DNA of 64,000 nt from Agrostemma githago. Its lineage: Eukaryota; Streptophyta; Magnoliopsida; Caryophyllales; Caryophyllaceae. The DNA lies in the NCBI GenBank assembly GCA_958450325.1, contig OY288243.1:40651378-40715377 (forward strand), given 5' to 3'. Under the pieces are notes generated by a model. The model was given only the letters and a program-made list of their open reading frames with translations, did no database searches and was not told where the DNA came from. The translations under genes were made by a program, and so were the position numbers. Below, piece by piece: positions 46,479-57,999 of this stretch; the first letter of the stretch is position 1; each line of letters starts with the position of its first letter.

Positions 46479-48625
46479 TGTAGACACCTAGATTTGGACC
46501 TGGTTGTTGTAGAGGTGCCCGACAAACACCCAATGACGATAGGACTGCAACGCGACGCGGGTTCGCGATGTTGTAGATAGTTTTTCTATAGAACAGATAA
46601 AATAATTACTCGGAAAAATTAAAACTAACATGATGACAGCCTCAGTCGTGTCGTTACGGTCGTATAGACACTAATTAGAGTCAATTTCGACATCGGGACC
46701 CCATGAGTCGGTCCCGAAACTCAAACCGAGTCAGCACCGCGCCAAGCGAACCTCGGGATGCACACCCGAGGCCCACTAACGTTCACGGCGGTAGGTCAAG
46801 CCGCGGGAGCCTTAATCCCCAAGTAACAAATTATACTCCTCTCTCTAGGCTTTGGAAGGTATCAAAATCGTATCTTCAAAACTCCAACCGCCCCACCACA
46901 CGCGTCTCAGCTTCAGCGCGCCTGAGTCTTGGTGCATTCCAGCTCTGGCATCCATATGAACGACGAGGGTCGAAAACACCTATAAATACCCCCCTCCGCC
47001 TCGTTCACTCGACACACAATTCTCATTCTTCTCTTCCCCCTCTAAACTCTCGCTAAGGGCTCGCACTCCGACACCCAAGGCAAACGATCCACTCGATCGT
47101 AGTTCTGATAAAAGCGACATCAATGCTACTCCTCACATTGAAGCACCCCACTCGATACCGAGGTGCATGTGATCGACTAGCTCACAACCAGTAGCGAAGC
47201 TCTGCCGGATTAGCCGCAGAACTAGTCCTTAGTAACGAAGCTCTGCCGGAGTAGCCGCAGGAAGGGTAAACGGTAACGGAGCTCTGCCGGAGTCACTGGT
47301 CAAGCTAGGAGGATCCGCCTGTTGAAATAGGGTCGTCACTAGGTTGTCATCTAAACAAAACTTTCCATATTCGCACTTTCATTTATTATGCACTACGATA
47401 ACACTAGATGTGGACACTAGGTCCACGAGCATCTACTAAAACACGTAAACATCCCAACTTCAATCATGAGTACTAAAACACACTAAATAGACCCGAGTAA
47501 TTTCGAGATCCGTTCTCAAACTATCTATGCATCGAGTCCCGTTTAGTGTACACTCCGAGGGTGCAACTCCTCACAATGTGATTTACTTACATTCGCATTT
47601 ACAGCTTTTCGTATGATTTATTGCCTTTATGACCTTATAATCGCATGCTAAATCACCTAACAGGGAATTCAAAACGTAAAACGACTAAAACGGAACAAAG
47701 TAATGGTCGGGTCCAGTATTAGTCCAAGTGCTCGCCTACTAGGTTCGACGCATCTCTATTAATACCGAACCGGCGCATCTTAAGCAAAATACCAGGTAAG
47801 GTATACCACGAGAACGACTAATATCTGTATTATCACGTTAAAACTAATTTGCTAATACGTATAATACTAGTACTCTCTACTCTATTACGTGCATCTTTTC
47901 ATGGCCTGCTTGTCACGTGAAATCGCATGCAAAGAATGTAAACACAACTACTTCGACGATAGAACTTACTTGTCCTTAAACAACCGACGTAGCAAAAGAT
48001 ATAGGGTGAACACAACGGATGTTACAGTATTTCTGCCACAACAAAAGAACTAGGTTATCAGCCCACCGATTGATTAGAGGCCGCTGTAGTGCGGGCGGGA
48101 TTGGGTGTTAACATCTATCGGATGTTGGCTTCCCAATACGTAACCTCACCCCTTACTCAGAATCGATGGTTTCCGGATGTCCGAAACCATTGACAATGAG
48201 AGTCATTCCAGGCATTGAGTGCTTAAGGTTACAAGTCTTTATCTTTAGGTCCCGTGCCACTCAACTTTGAGCCGGCAAGGGATCAAAGTTGACTTGAACG
48301 GTTTCCGAGTCCCCATAATTGACTCGGTGGCGACTCCACAAATCGGCAACGAATTCAGTTCACTAAAAAGGTCACCTTACCAAATGAATCGGCCTTTAAA
48401 CATTTACAACCATGACTCGATCGATTCCCAAACGGAAACACGGGTGCCCATACCCGTCTAGTACATGTCCGGATCGTCATCCAAATCGAGGTCCAACACT
48501 TCGCCCCGTGCGCGAGATCGGACCGGCCCCCGACTGGGAGGGGGCCGCGTGAGTGGCCGCCGCCACACGTTGAAATCCGAGTCAGTCCCGCGCGGGGCGG
48601 CGGGCGATGCGGACGGATGTCCACA
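46479..48625 (+). repeat. 3' LTR of element C
   Basis: 2,147 bp, TGTAGACACC to TGTCCACA. TATA box TATAAATA at 46,981-46,988, 502 bp from the start, about the same distance as in the 5' LTR. It shares short conserved blocks with the 5' LTR (GTGCGGGCGGG, GGTTTCCGGATG, ATGAGAGTCATTC), but most of it does not match and it has no palindrome groups. Confidence 0.8.
47193..47300. repeat. 41-bp tandem repeat, about 2.6 copies, in the element C 3' LTR
   Basis: GAAGCTCTGCCGGA (or GGAGCTCTGCCGGA) at 47,196, 47,237 and 47,278, with GTAGCCGCAG following the first two. Confidence 0.85.
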
Positions 48626-48807
48626 GCTAAATTAATAAACATGAAAAGAACAGTCAAGTCGTGAATTTCATACAAATATCAAAGTACTAATTAAACGTTA
48701 AAACAATAACGTAATCTCATAAGTCATTGACAATAATAAGTACATTACATGTTCGAATAACTAAAAGATTAAACTAAATAACTAATTAAACAATAAATAA
48801 ACTAAAT
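48626..48807. other. Short spacer, nothing recognised
   Basis: AT-rich. Bases after the LTR end (GCTAA) do not match the bases before the 5' LTR. Confidence 0.4.
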
Positions 48808-49392
<585 letters not shown>

Positions 49393-50721
49393 ACAACCAT
49401 TAGGTAAGTAAGGAGTTGAATTGATCGCATCCCGCATTACATTCCGGTTGAATTTGTACCGACCTTGACCATGAAGGCCAAGGCCTTCGCCCTATTCCTA
49501 TGTGTGTGTTTTTCGGCTCCTTGTTCTCTTCCCTACATTAAAGCCCTAATGCCTTCTTTTATAGTGTTAATTTGGTTTTACTGAATTTATTTTTTCCTTA
49601 ATTAATTGATCTTGCTCTTACAATTTCATGTCTTCTTCTTTCCTTTTTTTGTCTTGAAATTTATTGCCCTTTACTTGCTGTTGTCTTCTGGCTATGTTTC
49701 GACCCATTAGATGATGGAATTTGATTTTGGTCTCTTCAACAAAGTTGTTCATCTCGAACTTAGCTTTACAATGCATTTTGATTCTCATTATTCCGACATC
49801 GTATGAGTGAGATATTGTTGTCTTAAGACAGACCTGCAAACTTACATACGATTTTAGTAGTCTCGCAATCTTAATCCAAGTGGTCTCTTACTAATTAATA
49901 TATATATATATATATATTAAAAACTCAATTTAGCACAAAAAATATCAAAAGTTTAATAATAAACTCAACTTACATAAAATAATCATTTTAACTCGAATAG
50001 TACGAAAGATGACATAAAAATAATAATATTGAAGGGGTAAAGATACGTATAAATACCGACTTATCAGTCATATTTTTGAAAACAAAGAAACAAATTTAGT
50101 GTTGGGTTCATTTATTTAATTGTGATTGCTATTCTTTTTAGATACTTTATTTGTAACCACAAAAGCATTTACCTCCTCTTTGGACTGTTCTGATAGCAAA
50201 AAGAAAATCACCCTATATGTTAATTTTTTTAATAAAAAACAGCTGGTATAATGTGCTTTTATTTATATAATTATAAGTATACAAAAGTTTTGTCTTGCAG
50301 TTGCTCTTTTTTTAGACAAAAAAAACATCAGTTTTCTTAATGTTCTTTTATTTCATTCATTTTCATAATTTGTTTTAAAAAAGTATGCAACTATATTTTG
50401 ATTCTCCAGAACAGTAAATATATCCACACAGTTGGGTGACAGTACGCGCTTTTAATTAAAATAGAAAACATATGATAGTCGATGAAGTTGCACAATGTTT
50501 GTAAACAGAAAACAAAAACACACTGCAGTATAACCAATAAAATAAATGGCACCCCAAATTCAGCAGGAAATATACTAAGTAAAGAAATTAAGCGACCACA
50601 ATTTAGCCATACATTTGGCTTCAAATTGCCTTGATAACTTTGGTAACATGACACAGAAAAGTATCTTATTCCGATACGTTGCCATTTGCACCGGGAGTAT
50701 TCCACTTCATTCAATAGATCT
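49393..50721. other. AT-rich non-repetitive stretch, nothing recognised
   Basis: No convincing ORF or TE. A (TA)n run lies at about 49,900-49,918. ORFs of 73 and 107 codons on the minus strand have no recognisable motif. Confidence 0.4.
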
Positions 50722-50836
50722 CCCTCTCACCGTCCGTGTGATCGTAGTTCCGAACTTCAGGAATGTCTGGGTCGAAGTATAACTTTGTTGCTTTTGTTGC
50801 TTCGAGCACAATGTTCCCCAATACGTTGTCTACTAA
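50722..50836 (-). pseudogene. Possible terminal exon, replication-protein-A-like
   Basis: On the minus strand, after a TTTAG acceptor, the frame reads VDNVLGNIVLEATKATKLYF, then DPDIPEVRNYDH, and ends in TGA at 50,722. The pattern Ala-Thr-Lys-x-Tyr-x-x-x-Asp-Ile-Pro-Glu-Val recalls RPA-like (often Helitron-linked) proteins of plants. No further exon was found upstream. This is a weak call. Confidence 0.25.
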
Positions 50837-50839
50837 AGT

Positions 50840-52110
50840 ACATGTATGTGAAGACATGAGTAATTTAATGTATCTGACTTCACTGAATTGTTTTAAAAAT
50901 ATACATCTATATTTTTCGGAAGATATACATCTATATACATCTACATATATGCATTTAGGTCAGCTTTATCGTTGTCCATAATAAAAAAACTTCACATGTT
51001 TAATTGACATTTCCAGTATATGTTGTACTGCCATCTTCAAAAATCTATAAATGTTCTAAATAATTGGTGCAACTCTCTTTCTCTTACGTTTTAATATACC
51101 CGGCAGGATTATACCATTTCTTCCAAAGAACAAAGTAAAATGTAATTCAGTTTGCTTATATTTAGAAAGTAACACCTAATTCAGTCAGTTGGCATGTTTA
51201 TTTTCCCGCTGAATAAGTGAACCAAACTCGGCTTAAATGTTGCTCTTAAAAATACACATTAACCAATATTAATCTTAGCAGAAACATTATGTTGTTCATT
51301 ACAACAAAATCATCTTTTCTTGTCGATTATATCGTGACGATTGTAAAATCGACCCAACTAACCCACAATGCCTCATATACTGAACAACGAATTGTTTCAA
51401 ATGAAAAACGACTCTAATTACTATACTTAAATGACGCTAATAATGTCTTAGCTATCCTAATTACCAAAAGAAATATTTTCAATAAGCGCCAAACCTCTCT
51501 CAAATAATTTCAATTTGCGCTTCCTGCTTTTATTGTTTCCTAATCTTTAATTGTTTCCTAATCTTCTGCATATTTTGATTCTAATTTCTCTTTATCACTA
51601 CATATGATACGGACTTACGGAGTAATTATTTTCATCATTGCATACGACATAAGCATTGAATGGAAGAACCCCAATCACGCCTTCATCATTCTCCTCGAAA
51701 ATCAATATATCATCACTAATCCTCAACAATTATATTGCTGTTTCGGTTATACCCTTTGATTAAGGTACATTTTATTGATTATTATTTTGTTAATCTCTTT
51801 TATTTGATTGTATCACTATGAAATTGTGATTTATTGCATTATTTACCCAATTTCAGTTGATTTTTACCCTCCTTTTTATTCTAATGTATGTTTTCTGAGT
51901 TCAATATGTTGCTTGACACTGTGAATTGTATGTCCGTAGTACAGCGAGTTATTAGTTTTAGGGTTTAGGGTAAATTTTACTGTATATTTACCCAATTTTA
52001 GTTGATTTTTATCTTTTTTTATTCTAATGTATGTTTCTCTTAACTTCAGTAGTTATCAATTTTGCAGCAAGTTGTATTTTACATTGTGTTTTATCAATTT
52101 GATATTATAT
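50840..52110. other. AT-rich stretch with a ~145-bp diverged duplication
   Basis: No gene seen. ATTTACCCAATTT-AGTTGATTTT occurs at 51,841 and 51,986, each followed by TTTTTATTCTAATGTATGTTT, giving a two-copy tandem repeat of ~145 bp. Confidence 0.55.
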
Positions 52111-52125
52111 TTTATCATCAATTTG
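52111..52125. repeat. TSD of LINE fragment 1, left copy
   Basis: TTTATCATCAATTTG, repeated at 52,929-52,943. Confidence 0.9.
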
Positions 52126-52928
52126 CTTTTTTTGGTAAGGTAAGTATATTGATATAATGAATTTACATCATAGGATTTACATAGATCGCATGAGACTCAC
52201 AAGGAATTTGGAGTCTCTAGTGCCTAATTTGTAAACATCCTTATTCTTACAAAAGAAAAGAAACTCTTTAACAATAATGTTGGCCAGGATCTCCAGTTTA
52301 GTCAGTTGAGCGTCCATCCTGCTTTTATTCCTTTGATTCCAAATATGATAAATCAGAGCATTAATAATTCCGTTTTTTATCGCTCTCTGCATTTTCGATC
52401 CTTTGAGACGTTTCCTTCCCAATTCAGTCAGTTCTATGTCGCACTTCCAACCGCACTTCTTCTTCACTTCCTCAATGAGTTGTTTGCTGTAGTTACATCT
52501 TGTAAAAAGATGCTCAAATGTCTCAGGTTCTGCCGCGCATATGCAACACCGATTATCATCGGTGATGCCCAGTTTCTGCATCTTGTCTTAGATATTGAAA
52601 GCCTGATGCTTGTGAAGCCAATCGATAACCCCGTGCTTCGGGATGGACCAGTTCGACCAAATTTGAGTATGCCAGTTCACCCGAGCCTTCTTATCCCTCA
52701 AGTAATCGTAGGCATCAGCAATGCTATAATGCTTCCGGTCTTGAGTATAGGAATCATGATAACGAACGAGTCTGTCTCTAGCCTGACAAACTTTCTGCCA
52801 AGCCCAACTAGTATCTAAAGACGGTTGATAATCGTTCCAGTTTCTCCCTTTCAGATATACATGATGAACCCATTGGACCCATAACTTGTTTTGACAATTG
52901 CTCACCCACCAAGCTAGTTTCCCAATGG
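52126..52928 (-). mobile_element. 5'-truncated L1-type LINE fragment 1
   Basis: 803 bp with a perfect 15-bp TSD. It codes only the zf-RVT end of ORF2: KLWVQWVHHVYLKGRNW, WSIPKHGVIDWLHKH, CCICAAEPETFEHLFTRC and YHIWNQRNKSR. One stop splits the frame near 52,585. Its 3' end (TTACCAAAAAAAG on the minus strand) resembles that of the LINE at 4,562, so both are from related families. Confidence 0.92.
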
Positions 52929-52947
52929 TTTATCATCAATTTGACAT

Positions 52948-53619
52948 AATTTTTTTTTAACATGTAAGATGTATTATAAATCAAGATATATACAGCCTAA
53001 AACAATACAAGGCTTAGAGAATACTTAAAAGCCAAGTTTTATCCCTCTAATCCAGTTTTTCTAACTCCCTCTCCTTCATTCTAAGACACAAGTTTGATTT
53101 CATGTTGTTAAAAATAAATGTAGGCCTAGTAATGTTGCCTTCTATTCTAATCCTATTCCGTTGCCACCAAATGTTGTAGACTGTGGCATTAATCGCCGCC
53201 CAACATACCTCCATCTGCACCCCAACAGTCTGCAACTGCAAGCAGCTATGCAGGGATCCTAGCAGGTGAACACCCAACCATTCCTACTGCAATTTCAGTA
53301 GCTGAGCACTGAAGATGCATTGAAAGAATAAATGCTCTATAGTTTAAGCAGCGCTCTCACAAAGACAACAAAGATCATTTGCACTTATGCCCAATCTGAA
53401 AAGCTTTGCTCTAGTATTCATTGTCCTAAAACGCCAACCAAGCCAAAAAGTGATGTTTTGGCATCCCTCTTTTATTCCAAACCATGCTTGTCCAGTCCAC
53501 ATCAGGCACTTTATTTCTGAGAAACTCATACCCAGCTGCAATAGTATAAGTCTTGTCTTTTCCTTGCCATTTTCCATCCTAAAAGTGGGACTTCAGAACT
53601 TCTTTAGTAGCACATAATG
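52948..53619 (-). mobile_element. 5'-truncated L1-type LINE fragment 2
   Basis: 672 bp flanked by TCAATTTGACAT at 52,936-52,947 and 53,620-53,631. It codes zf-RVT remnants (IKCLMWTGQAWFGIKEG, FRTMNTRAKLFRLGI, CCLCESAA and, lower, VYNIWWQRNRIRIEG). The 3' tail is a T run at 52,951-52,959 on the plus strand. It is a different subfamily from fragment 1. Confidence 0.88.
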
Positions 53620-53631
53620 TCAATTTGACAT

Positions 53632-54230
53632 TTTTACTGTATGACATACATTGTGAATTTTACATTGTGTTTCCAACTAGATCTTCATAAAACCCATATA
53701 AAAATTTCATAGTCTCTATACAAATATATCAGCTCTTTCAACATATCCCTCTGCAGCTAAAGTGAATTTCTATATTCATACAATCAGAAGATGGATGTTG
53801 CTGGTTTTGTATGAACTTTTCAAACAATTGAACTGATGTATAATTAATGACCTTAGAACCATAGATCCTCAATTACTGGCAATGGTTTTTAGAGAGAATG
53901 GTTGTGATTGATGGGTTTGAGGGCGATCGCGTCTGGACTCTGGATGTTTGGTTCTGGTACTGATAGAATAATGAGGGAGAGTGTGGCTCTGACGTTATAA
54001 GAACTTTGGTTCCACCCTTTAATCTTGATTGCCATTAGTGTCGTTCAGACTAAACCAAGAATGTAGACACAGCTTAGAAGTAACATGGAGGAAGTAAGAA
54101 GGGTTAAGAGTAATTTGTCTCTAATATCGACTAATTTTCTCTCTAATTCAATTATTTTATGTACTAAAGTGGGAAGGAGGACGATACAGTCACCTTTGTC
54201 TGTCTGCTCTTGCTGTCCGAGAATTAAGTT
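53632..54230 (+). other. Stretch upstream of the aminotransferase fragment
   Basis: No ORF or TE recognised. It could hold the promoter and 5' part of the aminotransferase gene. No transit-peptide exon could be assigned. Confidence 0.35.
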
Positions 54231-55362
54231 TTGTCGATTTTTATTGATAATAGATCATTAGGCACTATGAAAGGCTCTTTTCCCAGTCTAACAGCGGTAG
54301 TTAGATCTGAAGACACTTCAAGTGATCATCAACTCGATATCTCATTGAGCCCGAGAGTTAATTCTGTGAAGCCTTCAAAAACCGTTGCTATAACTGATCA
54401 TGCAACTGCTCTTGTACAAGCTGGGGTACCAGTAATTCGATTGGCTGCCGGAGAGCCTGACTTTGATACGCCATCAGTGATCTCCGAGGTTCCGTACAAA
54501 TTCTATTTTTGTATATTAATGATTATTATTGTTTCGATAAGCATTACATCACCTCTTTATCTCTCTTTCATGGTTGTTGTTTATTGTTACATAGGTTGGC
54601 ATAAACACAATCCGTGAAGGTTACATGAGATACATGCCAAATGGTGGTACAATGGAACTCTGGAAAGCTATATGCGACAAATTGAAAGGTTAGTATGTAC
54701 TTACTGTTAATCTAAACTTTTCTGGTTTATCAATGTGTCAGAAACATAATTTCCATTCGTCATGAAGTCAAGGAATAACACCCTCCCCTTGACAAAAAAA
54801 TTCCAGGTTTTCTTTTAGTCTATTTCATGATCAATTTACCTTTCATTTCTTTACTTTTTGCTGTACACGATGACTGTCGTGCCCTACTTAGAATCCTATA
54901 TTACAGGAAATGTTGTTGAGAAAAACAAATTATTGCCTTTTATACAATTTATAGTGTTTTAATGAGCCTAATTAATAACTACTGTGTAAACATTAACTTT
55001 CTTACCTCTTGTGCTAATTCAAAGTGGAAGTAGTTGTACTCTTCTAATTTGACTGATGAAATAAAGCAAAATAGGTATCTAAACTGCTTATGCGCATATT
55101 TGTATAGTAGCTGTAGACGACGTAAATCATGTATCATCCAGTCACAATATCTTCATGTTTTGAACATAGGGGTAACACTTGATAGAAGTCTTTGTGGCCT
55201 TCAAGTGATGTTGTAGTTTGTAAGATGCACAATCTAAGAGTTTGAATTGTTGTTATAGAGGAAAACCAGATTTCCTATACACCAGATCAGATTATAGTGA
55301 ATAATGGAGCTAAGCAATCTATCCTCCAGGCCGTGCTTGCCGTTTGTTCTCCAGAAGATGAG
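54231..55362 (+). pseudogene. PAT: Prephenate/aspartate aminotransferase gene fragment (three exons)
   Basis: Exon ends fit GT-AG rules: about 54,231-54,488, 54,595-54,688 and 55,259-55,362. The joined frame is open and has the class I aminotransferase N-terminal pattern of plant plastid prephenate aminotransferase: SPRVNSVKPSKT, GVPVIRLAAGEPDFDTPSV, then INTIREGYMRYMPNGGT and NNGAKQSILQAVLAVCSPED. The full enzyme (about 470 residues) makes arogenate from prephenate for Phe/Tyr synthesis and is PLP-dependent. Here only ~120 residues exist; the remaining exons, including the PLP lysine, are not found before 56,406. Some normally conserved positions differ. It is a truncated gene copy or a captured fragment. 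Confidence 0.8.
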
Positions 55363-55799
55363 GTAAAATAGCTAATGTAGCATATGTAGTACAATAGAAA
55401 AACCTATCCATCACTAAACATGGTGAACTACAGCCTAATTCTAGGTTCTGTATTAAGCCGTGATTAGAGTTGTAACTTATAAGAACAATCTTTGGGTATT
55501 AACGTAAAAAAAAGCGAGTTGTTTTTGTCTTAAAACCGAAGTAAACCTCATAGTCATATATCTTTCTGCTAGTTTCTCCTTTTTATGTTCTATTATCTGA
55601 AAATTTCACATTCAGAACACAGTATTTGTACTCCAACTCTTTGACCATATTGATACACTTTTTCAACGCGTAGTTCGATACTATTATCAATTGACACTTT
55701 AAAAGCCAAAAAAGTAGTAGCGCTCATCCTTCTCTTTTTTTTATTCTCTTAGTCCCTATTGCAATGATTATTTTAAACTTTTTTTTTTACATACATTAG
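55363..55799. other. Stretch after the aminotransferase fragment
   Basis: Starts with the donor GTAAAA. The next aminotransferase exon is not recognisable here. AT-rich, nothing else seen. Confidence 0.45.
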
Positions 55800-56167
55800 G
55801 AATTAATGAAAGAAAAATTACAAGAGTTGCCCAATGAAATGGAGCAAATGTATGGAAAGATAGCCTGGAAAGGAGATATCTTTGATCAAGTAATAGGAAA
55901 GGAAGAAAGATGTGGACGTCTGCGCGGAGTTGCGGAGGCTTGTTGCTTTCAAATTATGCGGTAATTCTTGTGTATAACCATAGTTTGACATTATGGAAAA
56001 CAATGTCGCCTCCAATGAGTTAATTAACAAGTTTCATGATGGATGAACCTCATGCAACAAAAACATAACGAAGAATTGAAGGTGGTAAAAGAAAAGAGTA
56101 ATGCGGAAAAGCAAAATCAACTAGAGAATGTAATCCACGAATTGTTGGGCCTCTTTAAAGGTAGAAC
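55800..56167 (+). pseudogene. Transposase_24-like fragment (plant CACTA/PTTA type)
   Basis: After a TTAG acceptor, 55,800-55,964 reads ELMKEKLQELPNEMEQMYGK, then GDIFDQVIGKEERCGRLRGV, and stops. The motif Gly-Asp-x-x-x-x-Val-x-Gly-Lys-x-x-x-Gly-Arg-x-Arg-Gly-Val is that of the Transposase_24 domain of plant CACTA-type elements. A further piece, 56,043-56,167, is a coiled coil (QQKHNEELKVVKEKSNAEKQ) ending at a GT donor. No CACTA terminal repeat was found. It has the same direction as the aminotransferase fragment. Confidence 0.55.
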
Positions 56168-56405
56168 ATCAAAACAATATTCAAAATACGGTCAGACTAA
56201 TATGATATGTTCTTATTTCATTTCTTACATAATTGGTTCGTACTTAATACACAATATGTTACAAACATGATATTATACTGAACTGGATAATGGACTCACG
56301 CCATATAATATTTGGCCTGCTTTTTAAATGCTTTTACAGGATAATTATAACAACTCAAGCGGTTGATTTATGACATTTCGTTATCTGCTAGGGAATATAC
56401 ATGAA
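56168..56405. other. Short spacer left of element D
   Basis: Nothing recognised. Confidence 0.4.
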
Positions 56406-57986
56406 TGATGCACGAGCATCGCGACCCGCACGATCAAACAATATTTATAATACCGACTAACCTAACTAATGTAGTAGTGGTAGGTCGGGATCGATCCAAG
56501 GGACGGTCTACGTAAAGTTGGTCAAGTCTAGTCGATAAGTGTTTGGGATCTAAGGGGGGTTTGAGTAGGATTAGAACTAAACTAAGGTGGTCAGTCTAAT
56601 AGCTAACACGAAATTCAATATAGGAAAAGTGTTAGAGGAAGTCGGGGAATCGGAAACGGGACACAAAAACAAGGAATCAAGCAAACAATACACAATTGAT
56701 AAAGGATGGGTCACCTTTCGGTCTCTACACCCGACCTCACTAAGACTCGCTTTCGCGACGAAGAAGCTAGGTCACTAAGTCGGAATTACCCAAGCCCCGA
56801 GTTTCCCCATATTGACGAGGGTGAATACGATTCAACTAAATTGATCAAGTAAAGTCGACAAGCATACAACAATTCCAAAATAGACAAATCAACCCAAGTG
56901 CATTCAATCACAAGAATCCTTAATTTATGTTGCCCATATCCATCCTCCCCTAGCCCCTAACAAAGATCTACTCACTAATCATGGTAAACAACAAAGCATT
57001 AACTAAGGAGAAAATAACTACAACATGCATAATGACTAAATATAAAGAAATAACAACAAAACAATAAAAGAACCATGATCTAACAATTACCCACTAAACT
57101 ATGGAAGAGATAAGATCTAACAAAATAAACTAGAGAGTAATCTAGAACAACATAAATAAAATTTAGAGAAACAAACAACACTAAGATGATCTAAACAAGA
57201 TAATAATGAGAAAATAACATTAAATCTAAACTAGGGATTAGAGAGTGGAAGAGGAATATACCAACTATGAAGATCTACAAGAAATAAGAAGATTGCATAA
57301 ATAAAGATTGAATCTTTGATGAAGAGAATGAAGAACTTATCACTAATAATTCTTCAATAAACCCCACCAATATTCAAATAAATCTTGATGTAATAATCTT
57401 CTACAAACTTGGAATCTAGAGAATTGTTGATAAAAACTATGTAGATCTACTATTAAATTACTATGAAACTACTAGAGAATTACTAAGAATACTACTAAAT
57501 TACTCTACTAATGGATGGTGTAACTACACTAATGGTGGATGGAGTGGTGTAATAGTGGATGCCTTGGGCAAGAAACTAGGGTAGATAAGCTTTCACCTCC
57601 AACTCGAAACGCTTCGATCTGAGGTCTAGAACTCTAGATATATCCATTTGAAGTTCGACATCTCCGGTGAAGATGCCCAATGGACTTATATTTTTTCCTT
57701 TTCGCTCAAGGTTTCACCTCTTGGGTTTGGACTTTGGATTTTGAGTTGTGTGCTTTGCTTTTCGGACTGTTTCCCTCTCTCTCATGCTCATAGGAGCCCG
57801 GACACTTTTTTGATAGAAAATCCTATCAAAATAGACAGAAAACTACCAAAAACACGTAAAATGCAAAAGAGAGACACTAATGCGAGATTTACTCAAAATA
57901 CAGCGATAATCGCGCTCAAGTATCGCAAAACGAGGGAAAAACAGGTCTAAATTGGAGGAAAAATGGTCTAAATTTGACACACAACA
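56406..57986 (-). repeat. 3' LTR of element D
   Basis: 1,581 bp. Its U5 side shares layout with the E1 LTR (GGTCGGGATCGATCCAAGGGACGG-like region, gene-free A-rich middle). There is no palindrome cluster in this LTR. Confidence 0.75.
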
Positions 57987-57987
57987 A

Positions 57988-57999
57988 TTCCCCCACACT
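57988..57999 (-). promoter_or_regulatory. Polypurine tract of element D
   Basis: AGTGTGGGGGAA on the minus strand at the LTR edge, preceded by CTCGAGGACGAGCAACGG. The same arrangement occurs in E1. Confidence 0.8.

Larger units (their letters stand above)
34824..48625 (+). mobile_element. Element C: Ogre/Tat-like Gypsy retrotransposon, near complete
   Basis: Plus-strand element of 13.8 kb: 5' LTR, PBS, ~1.1 kb leader, gag, protease, RT, two RNase H domains, integrase, 3' UTR with an antisense ORF and short tandem repeats, PPT and 3' LTR. PBS type, dual RNase H and large size place it in the Tat/Ogre group. Six nonsense codons and several frameshifts inactivate it. No TSD was found (CCACC before, GCTAA after), and its LTRs differ strongly, so it may be a recombinant. 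Confidence 0.9.

Noticed and set aside
51590..56300. CACTA terminal inverted repeats around the aminotransferase fragment
   Set aside because: A single CACTAC near 51,596 was seen, but no matching inverted end and no 3-bp TSD.
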